Part shown: positions 8,027 through 20,533 of the stretch, piece after piece
How positions within the stretch are numbered: position 1 is the stretch's first letter
Layout: each line of letters opens with the position of its first letter
Origin: Saccharicrinis aurantiacus
GTDB taxonomy: Bacteria > Bacteroidota > Bacteroidia > Bacteroidales > Marinilabiliaceae
Length of the DNA: 64,000 bases
Reading direction: 5' to 3'
Assembly (NCBI RefSeq): GCF_001660705.2
Contig: NZ_LYBV02000035.1
Coordinates: forward strand, 186,001-250,000
Position numbers and translations under genes: made by a program
The notes under the pieces: model-generated
The model's input: only the letters and a program-made list of their open reading frames with translations
The model's database searches: none
What the model was told of the DNA's origin: nothing

Positions 8027-10324
8027 TTAATGTAAGGTATATGTAATACCTGCTCCAAACATATTTCCTACTTGTCGAGGATAAACGGTTTGTAACTGAT
8101 TAACCGATTCTACAAATGGGGAAGAGAATACATCATTTCCGAAAATAAATACATTTAATGAATTGCTCATAAATGACCTATCTATTCGGAAATTAAACAC
8201 AGTTCTATTATCATTAGCTCCGGCTTCATTAACTGTTTTATTGCCTTGTTGGTATAGAGGTTCAAATCTTTCCATATCTTTTTGATATGGAGACTCGATT
8301 CCGCCAAATCGGTTTCTATATGCAGTTGCATATAATCCGGTTAAGGTAACTTTAAAGTCGTAAGGTAAGTCAATATATGCTTTTGCTCTGAATACATTTT
8401 CAGGTACTGTAGGGTATTCATTGTCATCAATTCTATCATCTTTGAAATCGTCAATTTCAAAGTCATCATTATTTTGATAATATAATTCATCAATATATAA
8501 TGAGTGAGATAACTCAAACAATAATTTACTATTGGCTTGATATTTAATAATAGATTCAGCACCCCAGTTATTACCTTTCATATAGTTACCGTAGTAAAAA
8601 GGCATTATATATAAGTCGTCGTAATGGTTAGATTGTGTTAATCCAAATCCAACAGGACTATTTATTAAGCCATTCTTAATCCATGTATAATATGCATTGG
8701 TTTCAAAGTGTAAATTATCGAGTATTTGCCACCTTACACCTAGTTCGGCAGTTCTGAAGCTTGATGGATCTGTATGAGATGAAGGTATAGCAGCAACACC
8801 TAAATCAGTGCTTGTTAAAATATTATTAAAATATTGTTGACCTTCCTCTGTTTGTAAATATTCATCAGTTATTCCCTGATCTTTTAAATAAACATAAAGT
8901 AACTCTGGAGACATAGATGCTCTAAACATGTTAAGTTCAATGTTTGTTTGATTATAGCCAGGCGTAGTGTATGATAGTGAATAGCCTCCCCAAGCAGTGA
9001 ATTTGTTATTTGGCATGTAAACCATCTTAGCCATTGGAGAGAAGTAATATTTACTATTTAGTAGAGAGAAGTTTTCAAATTTAGCACCAATATAAAGTGA
9101 GAGCTTATCATCCCAGAAAGTCATTTTATCTTGAGCAAAAAATGATGTAAGTGTCTCTGTATTCTCTTTGTCAGTAATACCTATTGAATGATCATGTGTA
9201 ATATTATTACTATCGTAATTTACCGATCTATAATTGACTCCAACAGATAAATTATTAAAGGCTAGTTTAAAATTATCTTGTATTTCAACATCTATAATAC
9301 CGTTATTGGTTGTAAAGCCACCTGCTGAAGGTTGATCAACATTTTGCTTATCTGTAGATACTCTTACAAATAAATTGTGATAATCAGAGAATTCATAATC
9401 CGCTCTTATATTTCCGATTAGGTGGCTGTTATTTCTTTCTCCAAAAAATGCTATATCTTCTGAAGATAGTTGAAATTCACCAGTTGAAGGATCAACATCA
9501 ATAACTGAACTTTCTATTGGAGAATAAGAATAATAATGATTTGATTGATATCCACTATAGTGAAACGCAGCAGATAAGTTTAATTTTTCGTTTGCTTTAT
9601 AGGCAAGGTTAAAACCGGCAGAATACGTTTTAGTTGTATTGTCATCTTCGGTATACTTACTACCTTCAAAATCAGAATAGGCTTGATCGTACCCTCCAAA
9701 ATGTTTGTAGTTTCCGTAATAAGCAATCTTTGTTCTTCCTCCAAATTGCTTTCCTCCGTTTACAGAACCTTCAGCATAGCTTGGCGATGCCATTTTTGCT
9801 GTAGCAGATATTGGAGTTAAGTTATCTGCATTTTTAGTTACAATACTTATTACACCTGTAGCAGAGTTAGCTCCATATATAGTACCACCTGAGCCTTTTA
9901 TAATTTCAATACGCTCAATCTGACTTAGCGGTAATTCAAAGTTGTCGTAGTTAAATGACGAGTACATTAAGTCGTTCATAGGTGTTCCATCTAAAAGAAC
10001 AAGTACTGATCCGCTGTAATCATTTCGCATAAAAGCAGAGGTGTTCATGTATTCATTCTGTACTCCCCAATAACCAGGTACTTCTCGAAGCAATTCTGTT
10101 AAGTTAGTTGCTGGAGATCTTTCAATATCAGTTGCAGTTATTACGTAAACAGAAGAGGGTAACCCTTTAATACTTTCCGATTTCTTTGAGGCTACAGAAA
10201 CCTCCATATTCATTAACTGTTCAAGGGAGAGGTCAAATAGGTCTTCGCTTTGCTCTTGAGCAAATACGCTTTGAGCAAGCGATAGTAGCATTAGTATTGC
10301 TACCATTAAATTGTTTTTTTTCAT
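8027..10324 (-). CDS. TonB-dependent receptor, paralogue 1
   Basis: A 765-residue outer-membrane receptor with a signal peptide at about residues 1-22. The mature N-terminus carries the DLSLEQLMNMEVSVASKK segment typical of siderophore/vitamin-type receptors, with no carboxypeptidase-like domain. The plug (about 50-165) includes SVLVLLDGTPMNDLMY and IERIEIIKGSGGTIYGANSA, followed by a beta-barrel ending GAGITYTLH. It is closely similar along its whole length to the receptor at 13068-15401. It is not SusC-like and has no SusD beside it. Its neighbours (DUF4861, KduI, GH2) suggest uptake of sugar oligomers or an associated metal or cofactor; this is inference. Confidence 0.88.
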   Translation of the reverse strand: MKKNNLMVAILMLLSLAQSVFAQEQSEDLFDLSLEQLMNMEVSVASKKSESIKGLPSSVYVITATDIERSPATNLTELLREVPGYWGVQNEYMNTSAFMRNDYSGSVLVLLDGTPMNDLMYSSFNYDNFELPLSQIERIEIIKGSGGTIYGANSATGVISIVTKNADNLTPISATAKMASPSYAEGSVNGGKQFGGRTKIAYYGNYKHFGGYDQAYSDFEGSKYTEDDNTTKTYSAGFNLAYKANEKLNLSAAFHYSGYQSNHYYSYSPIESSVIDVDPSTGEFQLSSEDIAFFGERNNSHLIGNIRADYEFSDYHNLFVRVSTDKQNVDQPSAGGFTTNNGIIDVEIQDNFKLAFNNLSVGVNYRSVNYDSNNITHDHSIGITDKENTETLTSFFAQDKMTFWDDKLSLYIGAKFENFSLLNSKYYFSPMAKMVYMPNNKFTAWGGYSLSYTTPGYNQTNIELNMFRASMSPELLYVYLKDQGITDEYLQTEEGQQYFNNILTSTDLGVAAIPSSHTDPSSFRTAELGVRWQILDNLHFETNAYYTWIKNGLINSPVGFGLTQSNHYDDLYIMPFYYGNYMKGNNWGAESIIKYQANSKLLFELSHSLYIDELYYQNNDDFEIDDFKDDRIDDNEYPTVPENVFRAKAYIDLPYDFKVTLTGLYATAYRNRFGGIESPYQKDMERFEPLYQQGNKTVNEAGANDNRTVFNFRIDRSFMSNSLNVFIFGNDVFSSPFVESVNQLQTVYPRQVGNMFGAGITYTLH

Positions 10325-10552
10325 TCCGTGTGTTAATTATTCGTTTTATTCGTAAAGTTGAGATATAAAGTTAAGTGTGTACTTGTTCTCAACTTGCAGC
10401 TGTTACGACATGATTAATGACAGGTTATGTATTTAACTATCATTAACGATTTTGTTTTTTGTTTTAACAATTGAATGATTATTCATACTATATTACAGGT
10501 TATTGATGTAAAAAGTGTTTTTTATTTGCTTAGTGTGTAGGTTGATAATAAC

Positions 10553-10601
10553 AAAAGCGAAGGAGGCTGTTTTGATAATCAAAACAGCCTCCTTCGCTTT
10601 T
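10553..10601. terminator. Strong hairpin terminator, 21-bp perfect stem
   Basis: Arms 10553-10573 and 10581-10601 are exact reverse complements around a 7-base loop (GATAATC). It lies 15 bases beyond the stop of the DUF4861 gene and upstream of the next receptor gene, so it should insulate the two. Confidence 0.85.
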
Positions 10602-10616
10602 TATTAATGACTTCGT

Positions 10617-11804
10617 TTAATCGAGTTTATATTTTAGTTGCTCCATAAAATATTCCTGTTTTTTAAACTTTGGGTCTTGTACTTCCCATCCAACATGGAA
10701 ACTAAATTCAGTTGGTTGTTCTAACTTTAAATGGGTACAGAAAGTATGCGTAATCCCGTTCCCTTTTTTAGGAGCAGGTTTATTTTTAATAAACACATTT
10801 TTATCTACAGTTATGGCCATTCCTAATATTTCATCTTCGTAACCTTGGTTGCCATGTGTCATGAATATATGGTTTATTTGGGTTTCATCAGCAATTAGTG
10901 GCAGATTGTGCAAATCTACAATACCTGTTACTAATTCCTCATCACCTTTCAGACCTTCAACCCATACTTTGCTTTTATAACCATACTCACCAGCATAAAT
11001 ACTGATTTGATGTTTTATGTTATAAACTCTATCTAATATTTGAACACCTTCATAATTTAATTCAAATATTGCTCTAACAGGGCCTTCGCAAATAAAACGA
11101 TAAGATCCTTCTTTACAAGGACCTACTCGGTATATAGAGTCGTTTATAGCAATTGCAATAGCACCTGCTCCAAGAGAATTTCCTACCTTCAGAATATCCA
11201 TTCCCCACCAATCTAAGGAGTGGTATTTTTGGCCTTTAATACCTACGCTATCCAATGCCATTTTAGAGGTTCTTTTACCAAAAATGTCGATTCCATTTCT
11301 TGCATCGTAATAGTTTCTGAAACCTACTATATCATTTTCCCAGGCAGGACCTTCCATCTGAAAAATTGGTTGAATTAACTTGCTCTCTGTAGAGTGCAAT
11401 CTTTTAGCACTAGTAATCTCATTAAAGGGAGCCTTCTTATTCCCGAATCTAATGTTGGTTCTTTGAGGAAATAAGGCGAGTTCATCAGATGTGGCAATTT
11501 TAAAATGGATTTGCTTTGTTTCGGAAGCATTGAGGTCGATTAAGAAAGTAATTTCGTCAATGTTTCCATCGTCGTTTATATCATCGTTTTGGGTTGCTAA
11601 AAAAACGCCATCAGAGTCAATAGCAATTATTTCATCTCCATTGGGATTGTTTAAATAATTTAAAGACTTATTAAAGCTCAAGGTAACTGCTTTATCTGTG
11701 ATAGGGTGGTTGTTGGTGTTTTTAACAGTTAGTGTTTGTGTTTTATCTGCGCAGCCATATAATATAACAGTGCATAATAATATTAAAAAGCTTATTATTC
11801 TCAT
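10617..11804 (-). CDS. DUF4861 domain lipoprotein
   Basis: A 395-residue predicted lipoprotein (leader ending LYGC, lipidated Cys at residue 18). The DUF4861 signature is visible: EGPAWENDIVGFRNYYDARN near 150-170, then DIFGKRTSKMALDSVG and YHSLDWWGMDILKVGNSLGA. An acidic DINDDGNIDE segment near 75-84 looks like a calcium-binding loop. The family is common in polysaccharide utilization loci for uronate-containing glycans, but no activity is firmly established to my knowledge. It follows kduI on the same strand by 74 bases, although a hairpin separates them. A role in handling uronate oligosaccharides is inferred from context. Confidence 0.8.
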   Translation of the reverse strand: MRIISFLILLCTVILYGCADKTQTLTVKNTNNHPITDKAVTLSFNKSLNYLNNPNGDEIIAIDSDGVFLATQNDDINDDGNIDEITFLIDLNASETKQIHFKIATSDELALFPQRTNIRFGNKKAPFNEITSAKRLHSTESKLIQPIFQMEGPAWENDIVGFRNYYDARNGIDIFGKRTSKMALDSVGIKGQKYHSLDWWGMDILKVGNSLGAGAIAIAINDSIYRVGPCKEGSYRFICEGPVRAIFELNYEGVQILDRVYNIKHQISIYAGEYGYKSKVWVEGLKGDEELVTGIVDLHNLPLIADETQINHIFMTHGNQGYEDEILGMAITVDKNVFIKNKPAPKKGNGITHTFCTHLKLEQPTEFSFHVGWEVQDPKFKKQEYFMEQLKYKLD

Positions 11805-11845
11805 TGGTTGTTGTTTTTAAGATTATAATTGACCGTTTAAAAAGA

Positions 11846-11871
11846 AAGCCAGTTACATAAATAACTGGCTT
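11846..11871 (-). terminator. Terminator of kduI
   Basis: AAGCCAGTTA (11846-11855) pairs with TAACTGGCTT (11862-11871). On the minus strand the hairpin is followed by TCTTTTTAAA. It lies 7 bases past the kduI stop. Confidence 0.75.
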
Positions 11872-11878
11872 AAATCTA

Positions 11879-12715
11879 TTATTTTAATTCATTAGGTTGG
11901 TGTGTGTCCATATCAGTATAGTCCATGTTTTCGCCTGCCATTCCCCAAATAAATATATAATTTGAGGTTCCTGCAGCACTGTGTATGCTCCAAGCAGGTG
12001 ATAATACAGCTTGTTCATTTTGCATCCAAATATGGCGTGTTTCATCGGGTTGACCCATAAAGTGACAAATAGCTTGTTGGTCTGGAACTTCAAAATAGAA
12101 GTAAGCTTCCATTCTTCTGTTATGCGTGTGAGCAGGCATGGTGTTCCATACGCTACCTGGTTTTAACTCAGTCATTCCCATTTGAAGCTGACAAGTTTCG
12201 ATAACTTCTTTTACTAATAGCTGGTTAATTTGTCGAGCATTAGATGTTTCTAAAGAACCTAATTGTAATACATTAGCATCCCCAAGGGTGATATGCTTTG
12301 ATGGCAATTCTTTATGAGCAGGAGAGGAGTTGATGTATAAGCGAGCAGGGTTTTTAGCATCTACCGATTCAAAAACAACATCTTCGGTTCCTTTACCTAA
12401 ATATAATGCTTCCTTATATTTTAAAGTATAACTTGTACCTCCTGCACTAATTTTAGCATCGCCACCAACGTTAATTACACCCAGTTCTCTTCGGTATAAG
12501 AAATAAGGAGCCTTTAACTCGTCATAAGCCTCTAGTACAATTGGTTCATCAGTAGGAACAGCACCACCAAGAATGTATCTATCGTAAAAAGAATAAACCA
12601 AGTTAATTTCTCCCGGAACCATTACCTTTTCAACTAAGAACTCTTTGCGAATACGGTTGGTATCATAACTTTTTACATCTTCTGGATGAACGGCATACCT
12701 TACTTCTAAACTCAT
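11879..12715 (-). CDS. kduI: 5-dehydro-4-deoxy-D-glucuronate isomerase
   Basis: A 278-residue cupin-type isomerase that converts 5-keto-4-deoxyuronate, released by lyases and unsaturated uronyl hydrolases, into 3-deoxy-D-glycero-2,5-hexodiulosonate. The zinc ligands fall at H196, H198, E203 and H245, the same numbering as in the E. coli enzyme, inside the segments [18 protein letters not shown] and AWSIHSAAG. The length is normal. KduD, the usual next enzyme and neighbour, is not present in the window. The gene is preceded by a LacI-type operator and a TAnnTTTG box, so induction by a uronate signal is likely. Confidence 0.95.
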   Translation of the reverse strand: MSLEVRYAVHPEDVKSYDTNRIRKEFLVEKVMVPGEINLVYSFYDRYILGGAVPTDEPIVLEAYDELKAPYFLYRRELGVINVGGDAKISAGGTSYTLKYKEALYLGKGTEDVVFESVDAKNPARLYINSSPAHKELPSKHITLGDANVLQLGSLETSNARQINQLLVKEVIETCQLQMGMTELKPGSVWNTMPAHTHNRRMEAYFYFEVPDQQAICHFMGQPDETRHIWMQNEQAVLSPAWSIHSAAGTSNYIFIWGMAGENMDYTDMDTHQPNELK

Positions 12716-12829
12716 AATAATATTTTTTTAAAAACTTGAATACTTAATTTTACACACGCTATTGCAATATAATATTTAAACTCTTAATTCTCTGTTACTA
12801 ATGAATATGCTCTGTAGTATGTAAGAAAA

Positions 12830-12843
12830 TACAAACGTTTGCA
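12830..12843. promoter_or_regulatory. LacI-family-type operator upstream of kduI
   Basis: The site TACAAACGTTTGCA contains the perfect 10-bp palindrome CAAACGTTTG (12832-12841). On the minus strand it reads TGCAAACGTTTGTA, one base off the LacI/GalR consensus TGNAANCGNTTNCA. It is immediately downstream of the TATATTTG box at 12844-12851 (minus strand), where a bound repressor would cover the transcription start. It is 115 bases upstream of the kduI start. Confidence 0.65.
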
Positions 12844-12851
12844 CAAATATA
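12844..12851 (-). promoter_or_regulatory. Putative -7 box of the kduI promoter (TATATTTG)
   Basis: On the minus strand, TATATTTG matches the Bacteroidota TAnnTTTG element exactly. No TTG was found at the standard -33 distance, so this is a partial promoter match. The rest of the 352-base gap (12716-13067) is AT-rich and shows no gene. Confidence 0.45.
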
Positions 12852-13017
12852 TAAAAGCGCAACATCTATCAGGCTATTGGAGTGATTTTTTTTTCAAAAT
12901 AAATAAAGATTGAGACTGACATAACCAAAATTCTCAATCAGCAAACATTTACTTTTTTAGTTGATTAGTTAATGAAAACTTTAGTTGGCTGGTGTTTAGG
13001 ATTATAGAATGAAAAAA

Positions 13018-13040
13018 GGCTGTCTCAAAATGAGACAGCC
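13018..13040 (-). terminator. Terminator of the second TonB receptor gene
   Basis: GGCTGTCTCA (13018-13027) and TGAGACAGCC (13031-13040) form a 10-bp perfect stem with a 3-base loop. On the minus strand a run of six T follows. Confidence 0.9.
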
Positions 13041-13067
13041 GCCATAAAAATATTTTAATTAAACTAC

Positions 13068-15401
13068 CTAAAGTGTATAATTAATTCCAAATCCATATAA
13101 TCTACCTATTTGTCTTGCATATCCTGTAACTAATTGGTTTGTAGATTCTACAAAGGGACTTGAACAAATGTCATTTCCATATAAATATAAATTTAACTTT
13201 TTATCATAAAGAAATTTATCAACTCTAAAGTTTAAAATAAACCTTTCATCTTGTTCACCAATCTTATTGGTACGAGAAACCACATCATATATTGGTTGGA
13301 ATCTTTCATTATCAGTTTCATAAGCAGATTCAACACCGCTAAATCGGTTAAAGTAAGCAGTTGCATATAATCCGGTTAAATTAACTCTAAAGTTTTTAGG
13401 AAGGTCAATGTATGTTTTTGCTCTAAAAACATGTTCCGGTACAGTTGGGTACTCTTCAAAGTCTATTCTGTAGTCACTTAATTCTGAAATAGAGAAATCA
13501 TCATTTTCTTGAAAATTTAGTTTGTCTTTAAAAAGTGAATGAGAGAACTCGAATAAGATTCCTTCTTTCGGTTGATATTTGACTATTGTCTCAGCACCCC
13601 AATTATTTCCTTTCATATAGTTTCCGTAATAATATGGGATTATTACTTCAGAAGGATTGGTAGGAGAGTTTATGTAGTCAAATCCATAGGGACTGTTTAC
13701 TACGCCATTTTCAAGATATGTGAAATATAAATTAGATTCAAAATATAACTTTTCTGAAACTTGAGCTCTAAATCCAAATTCAATATTTTTGAAACTAGCA
13801 GGTTCGGTATTGGTTGAACCAATTGCTGAAATACCAAAGTATCCAGGGAACTGCTGTGCCAATTCTTGAAATTCAGACATCTGTGAAACTTGTGCAATGA
13901 GGGCCTGGCCTTCCTGACTTTTTAGAAAAGAATGTTCTAGACCTTGGTCAAGTAGGTAACCAAAAACTGCTCCTTCAGGAGATTTAGCCTTGAACATGCT
14001 TAATTCAATATTTGTTTGGTTATACCCAGGCGTTGTATAAGATAATGAATATCCTCCCCAAAATGTTAGTTTGTTATTTGGCATATATACCATTTTTGCC
14101 ATTGGAGAGAAGTAGTAATCATTATTTATTAATGAAAAGTTTTCAAACTTGGCACCAATTATTAATGATAATTTATTGTTAAAGAATGACATCTTATCTT
14201 GAATAAAGAAAGCAGATAAACTCTCTGTATTTTGTTTATCTATATAATCTATTGAATGCTCGTAGAAGATATCTTTTATATCGTAATTAACACTTCTGTA
14301 GTTTATTCCAGTTGAAATGGTATTAAAACCTAGTGTGAAGTTATCTTGGATCTCTAAATCATAGATGCTATTGTTTGTTGTAAATCCTCCTGCAGATGGT
14401 TGATCCATTTTTTGACGATCTGTTGACAAGCGCACAAATAGGTTATGATTATCGGTAAAGGAATAATCTGCTTTAGCATTTGCTACAAGATGATTATTAT
14501 TTCTCTGACTATACCTGATTTCTTCTTCAGTTTCAAACATAGGGTTATCAAGTGAGCCATGTATGTATGCGTTTTCAACAGGTACATATACATTATAATT
14601 GTTTGAGTTGTACCCGCTATAGTGCACAGATGTTCCAATGTTTAGTTTATCATTAACTCTATACTTAGCGTTAAAACCAGCAGAATATGTTGTTGTAGTA
14701 TTATCATCTTCTGTAAATCGGCTCCCTTCAAATCCAGAATATTTCTGATCAAATCCATTAAAGTGCTTGTAGTTTCCGTAGTAGCTAACGGATACGTTAT
14801 TGCTTAGGTATTTACCTCCTCCAATTGCGGCTTCGGCATACCCAGGGTTGGCTATTTTTCCTTGGGCGTATAAAGGAGACAATGAATTAATATCTTTAGT
14901 GGTTATGCTGATAACACCTGAGGCTGAATTTGCGCCATATACTGTACCTCCAGAACCTTTTATTATTTCGATTCTATCAATTTGCATTAGAGGTATTTCA
15001 AAATTATCGTATGCAAAACTTGAATACATAATATCCGTCATTGGCGTTCCATCTAATAGAACCAATACAGAGCCTTCGTATGCATTTCTCATATATGCAT
15101 CAATATTTAAATATTCATTTTGCACGCCCCAATATCCTGGTACTTCCCTTAAAAGTTCAAATATATTTGTTGCTCCAGATCTTTCAATATCGCTTGACGA
15201 TATTACGTAGATAGAGGATGCAAGTTCTTTTATATTTTCTACCTTCTTGGAGGCAACTGTTACCTCTAAATTCATTAGTTCCTCTAGGGATAAGTGGAAT
15301 AGATCTTCTTGCAGGTCTTGAGCGGACACATTGTAAAAGCATAAATTGGTTAATAGGATAAATTTGAAAATTAATGTGTTAATGTTAGTATTAAATTTCA
15401 T
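13068..15401 (-). CDS. TonB-dependent receptor, paralogue 2
   Basis: A 777-residue outer-membrane receptor with a signal peptide at about residues 1-27, then HLSLEELMNLEVTVASKK, a plug with IDRIEIIKGSGGTVYGANSA and a beta-barrel ending GFGINYTL. It shares most residues with the receptor at 8027-10324, including long identical blocks such as REVPGYWGVQNEY and GSVLVLLDGTPM, so the two arose by duplication. Between the copies lie kduI and the DUF4861 gene. Differences cluster in mid-barrel, near EGAVFGYLLDQGLEHSFL, where ligand loops would be. It has its own terminator and 451 bases of upstream DNA. Confidence 0.88.
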   Translation of the reverse strand: MKFNTNINTLIFKFILLTNLCFYNVSAQDLQEDLFHLSLEELMNLEVTVASKKVENIKELASSIYVISSSDIERSGATNIFELLREVPGYWGVQNEYLNIDAYMRNAYEGSVLVLLDGTPMTDIMYSSFAYDNFEIPLMQIDRIEIIKGSGGTVYGANSASGVISITTKDINSLSPLYAQGKIANPGYAEAAIGGGKYLSNNVSVSYYGNYKHFNGFDQKYSGFEGSRFTEDDNTTTTYSAGFNAKYRVNDKLNIGTSVHYSGYNSNNYNVYVPVENAYIHGSLDNPMFETEEEIRYSQRNNNHLVANAKADYSFTDNHNLFVRLSTDRQKMDQPSAGGFTTNNSIYDLEIQDNFTLGFNTISTGINYRSVNYDIKDIFYEHSIDYIDKQNTESLSAFFIQDKMSFFNNKLSLIIGAKFENFSLINNDYYFSPMAKMVYMPNNKLTFWGGYSLSYTTPGYNQTNIELSMFKAKSPEGAVFGYLLDQGLEHSFLKSQEGQALIAQVSQMSEFQELAQQFPGYFGISAIGSTNTEPASFKNIEFGFRAQVSEKLYFESNLYFTYLENGVVNSPYGFDYINSPTNPSEVIIPYYYGNYMKGNNWGAETIVKYQPKEGILFEFSHSLFKDKLNFQENDDFSISELSDYRIDFEEYPTVPEHVFRAKTYIDLPKNFRVNLTGLYATAYFNRFSGVESAYETDNERFQPIYDVVSRTNKIGEQDERFILNFRVDKFLYDKKLNLYLYGNDICSSPFVESTNQLVTGYARQIGRLYGFGINYTL

Positions 15402-15780
15402 GTGTTTTTTTATGTTAATAGAATATTAATTTATTTAAATTCCTTAACGAATTTAGCGTGTGTCAGGTTGCTAATTTAACGTCCATTAACAATCTGTATG
15501 TCTTGGCAGTTAGTGACTTAGGAAGGGTACTAGCTGTTTTCTAAAATTGGTTTTGTTGGGTGTGAGTGTGCTCGTTATGAGTAATGAATACCCTTTTATA
15601 ACGTAACCGTATGAGTATTTTTGCGTGAGTTTATAGAAGTGTACTAGCTTTTCCTTAGTGAATATATGTTCGGGCGTTATGATAAATATAACACTCATGT
15701 ACCTTACGTTTATCTTTGAGAAGTTTCTGGTGATATTAAAAGAAATCAGTCTTAATTTTTATAGAAATAAGGCACAAAAA
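15402..15780. other. Intergenic region between receptor and GH2 genes
   Basis: This AT-rich stretch holds the upstream region of the receptor gene on the minus strand. A near-match to the -7 element (TAAATTCG on the minus strand, close to the start codon) is visible. No convincing gene or repeat is seen. Confidence 0.4.
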
Positions 15781-15809
15781 AAGACAGTCTGCATAAAGCA
15801 AACTGTCTT
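15781..15809 (-). terminator. Terminator of the GH2 gene
   Basis: AAGACAGTCTGC (15781-15792) pairs with GCAAACTGTCTT (15798-15809) with one mismatch. On the minus strand seven T follow. It lies 44 bases after the GH2 stop. Confidence 0.85.
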
Positions 15810-15852
15810 AAGTTTTTGACTAACAATAAATCTATTTGAAATAGAGTAGGTC

Positions 15853-19358
<3,506 letters not shown>

Positions 19359-20531
19359 ATGACAAGAATAACAAGTATCATTCTATTTTTTTGCATCAGT
19401 TTTGTAACAATTTCTGCTAAGCCTCCAAAACCACCTAAAGGTTACAGGTGGGTAATTAATGTGCAATTCTCCGATGAGTTTGATGGCAATGAATTAGATC
19501 AAAGCAAATGGATGAATGAATTTAATGGTGGATGGAAAGGCAGACAGCCTGCTTGGTTTAACCCTGAAGCCGTATCTGTATCTGATGGCAATTTGAAAAT
19601 TAAGAGTGGGGCTTTAAGCAAAACGAAAAAGTTTGGCAAAGCAGAATATACTATGTACGGAGGTGCTGTTTCGTCAATTACAAAAGAGGCTCATTTCGGG
19701 TATTATGAGTGTAAAGCCAAGGCATCAAAAATTGCTATGTCAACCACGTTTTGGATGTCGAATGATAAAGTGCTGTTTACCGAGAATGACGATTGCGAAA
19801 CAGATTCATACAGTCAAGAGCTCGATATTCAAGAAGCCGTTGGAGGAAGTACAACTTTTGAAAAATTCCGTAATGGGATGAATTCAAATACCCATTACAG
19901 ATATGTAAAGTGTGGAGAGAAAAAAGAAACTTTTATTTCAAAGGGATCTGATGTAAAACTAAAAAGCAACGTATACGATGCCTATCATATTTATGCTGCT
20001 TGGTGGAAAGACGCCCACGAAGTAACCTTTTATGCAAATGATGAGGAGTCGGAAACGGTTCAGTTTAGAACTGACATTTCAAAGAAACCTTTTGATAGAC
20101 CAATGCAAATAAACATGGTTACTGAAACCTACAACTGGCAGCCTGCACCAAGTGTAGCTGATTTAGAAAACCCAGAAATCAATACCGCTTATTACGATTG
20201 GGTTAGAAGTTATAGCCTAGTGCCAATTAATAAAAAAACAAAATGTAGCTACGCAGCCCAAGTTTTTGAAGCTAATGTTGAGGCTAAAACGCAATTGCAA
20301 GATGCTACTTTAAAATTAGATTATACCTACGAAGCTAATGAAGATTGTAAGCTGTATATCTCAGTGAAAAATGGAGATACTACACTTAAAAGCATAAAAC
20401 TTAAAGCCTATAAAGGTTTGGGGAACGATGAACTAGAGTTAAAGCTAAAATCATCATCAGCAAAGCAAGTAGCAATTAAACTAGTATCGAATTCAGGTAA
20501 GGTATTAATAGAAAAAGACTTTAATATTTAA
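19359..20531 (+). CDS. Glycoside hydrolase family 16 enzyme (agarase/porphyranase/carrageenase class)
   Basis: A 390-residue secreted protein with a signal peptide at about residues 1-20. The GH16 catalytic signature is ELDIQE at residues 154-159, giving E154 as nucleophile, D156 as helper and E159 as acid/base. N-terminal FSDEFDGNELDQSKWMNEF and VSVSDGNLKIKSG are typical of the marine galactanase branches. The catalytic domain ends near residue 285; about 100 C-terminal residues form a small beta-rich domain of unknown role. The exact specificity cannot be set from sequence, but the adjacent sulfatases favour a sulfated galactan. It starts an operon with the sulfatase 2 bases downstream. Confidence 0.88.
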   Translation: MTRITSIILFFCISFVTISAKPPKPPKGYRWVINVQFSDEFDGNELDQSKWMNEFNGGWKGRQPAWFNPEAVSVSDGNLKIKSGALSKTKKFGKAEYTMYGGAVSSITKEAHFGYYECKAKASKIAMSTTFWMSNDKVLFTENDDCETDSYSQELDIQEAVGGSTTFEKFRNGMNSNTHYRYVKCGEKKETFISKGSDVKLKSNVYDAYHIYAAWWKDAHEVTFYANDEESETVQFRTDISKKPFDRPMQINMVTETYNWQPAPSVADLENPEINTAYYDWVRSYSLVPINKKTKCSYAAQVFEANVEAKTQLQDATLKLDYTYEANEDCKLYISVKNGDTTLKSIKLKAYKGLGNDELELKLKSSSAKQVAIKLVSNSGKVLIEKDFNI

Positions 20532-20533
20532 CA

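Noticed and set aside
14800-15210. 136-codon plus-strand frame opposite the second TonB receptor
   Set aside because: Antisense shadow of the conserved plug domain.
15510-15698. 62-codon minus-strand frame between the receptor and GH2 genes
   Set aside because: No recognisable motif, no leader, and an AT-rich intergenic composition; not convincing as a gene.
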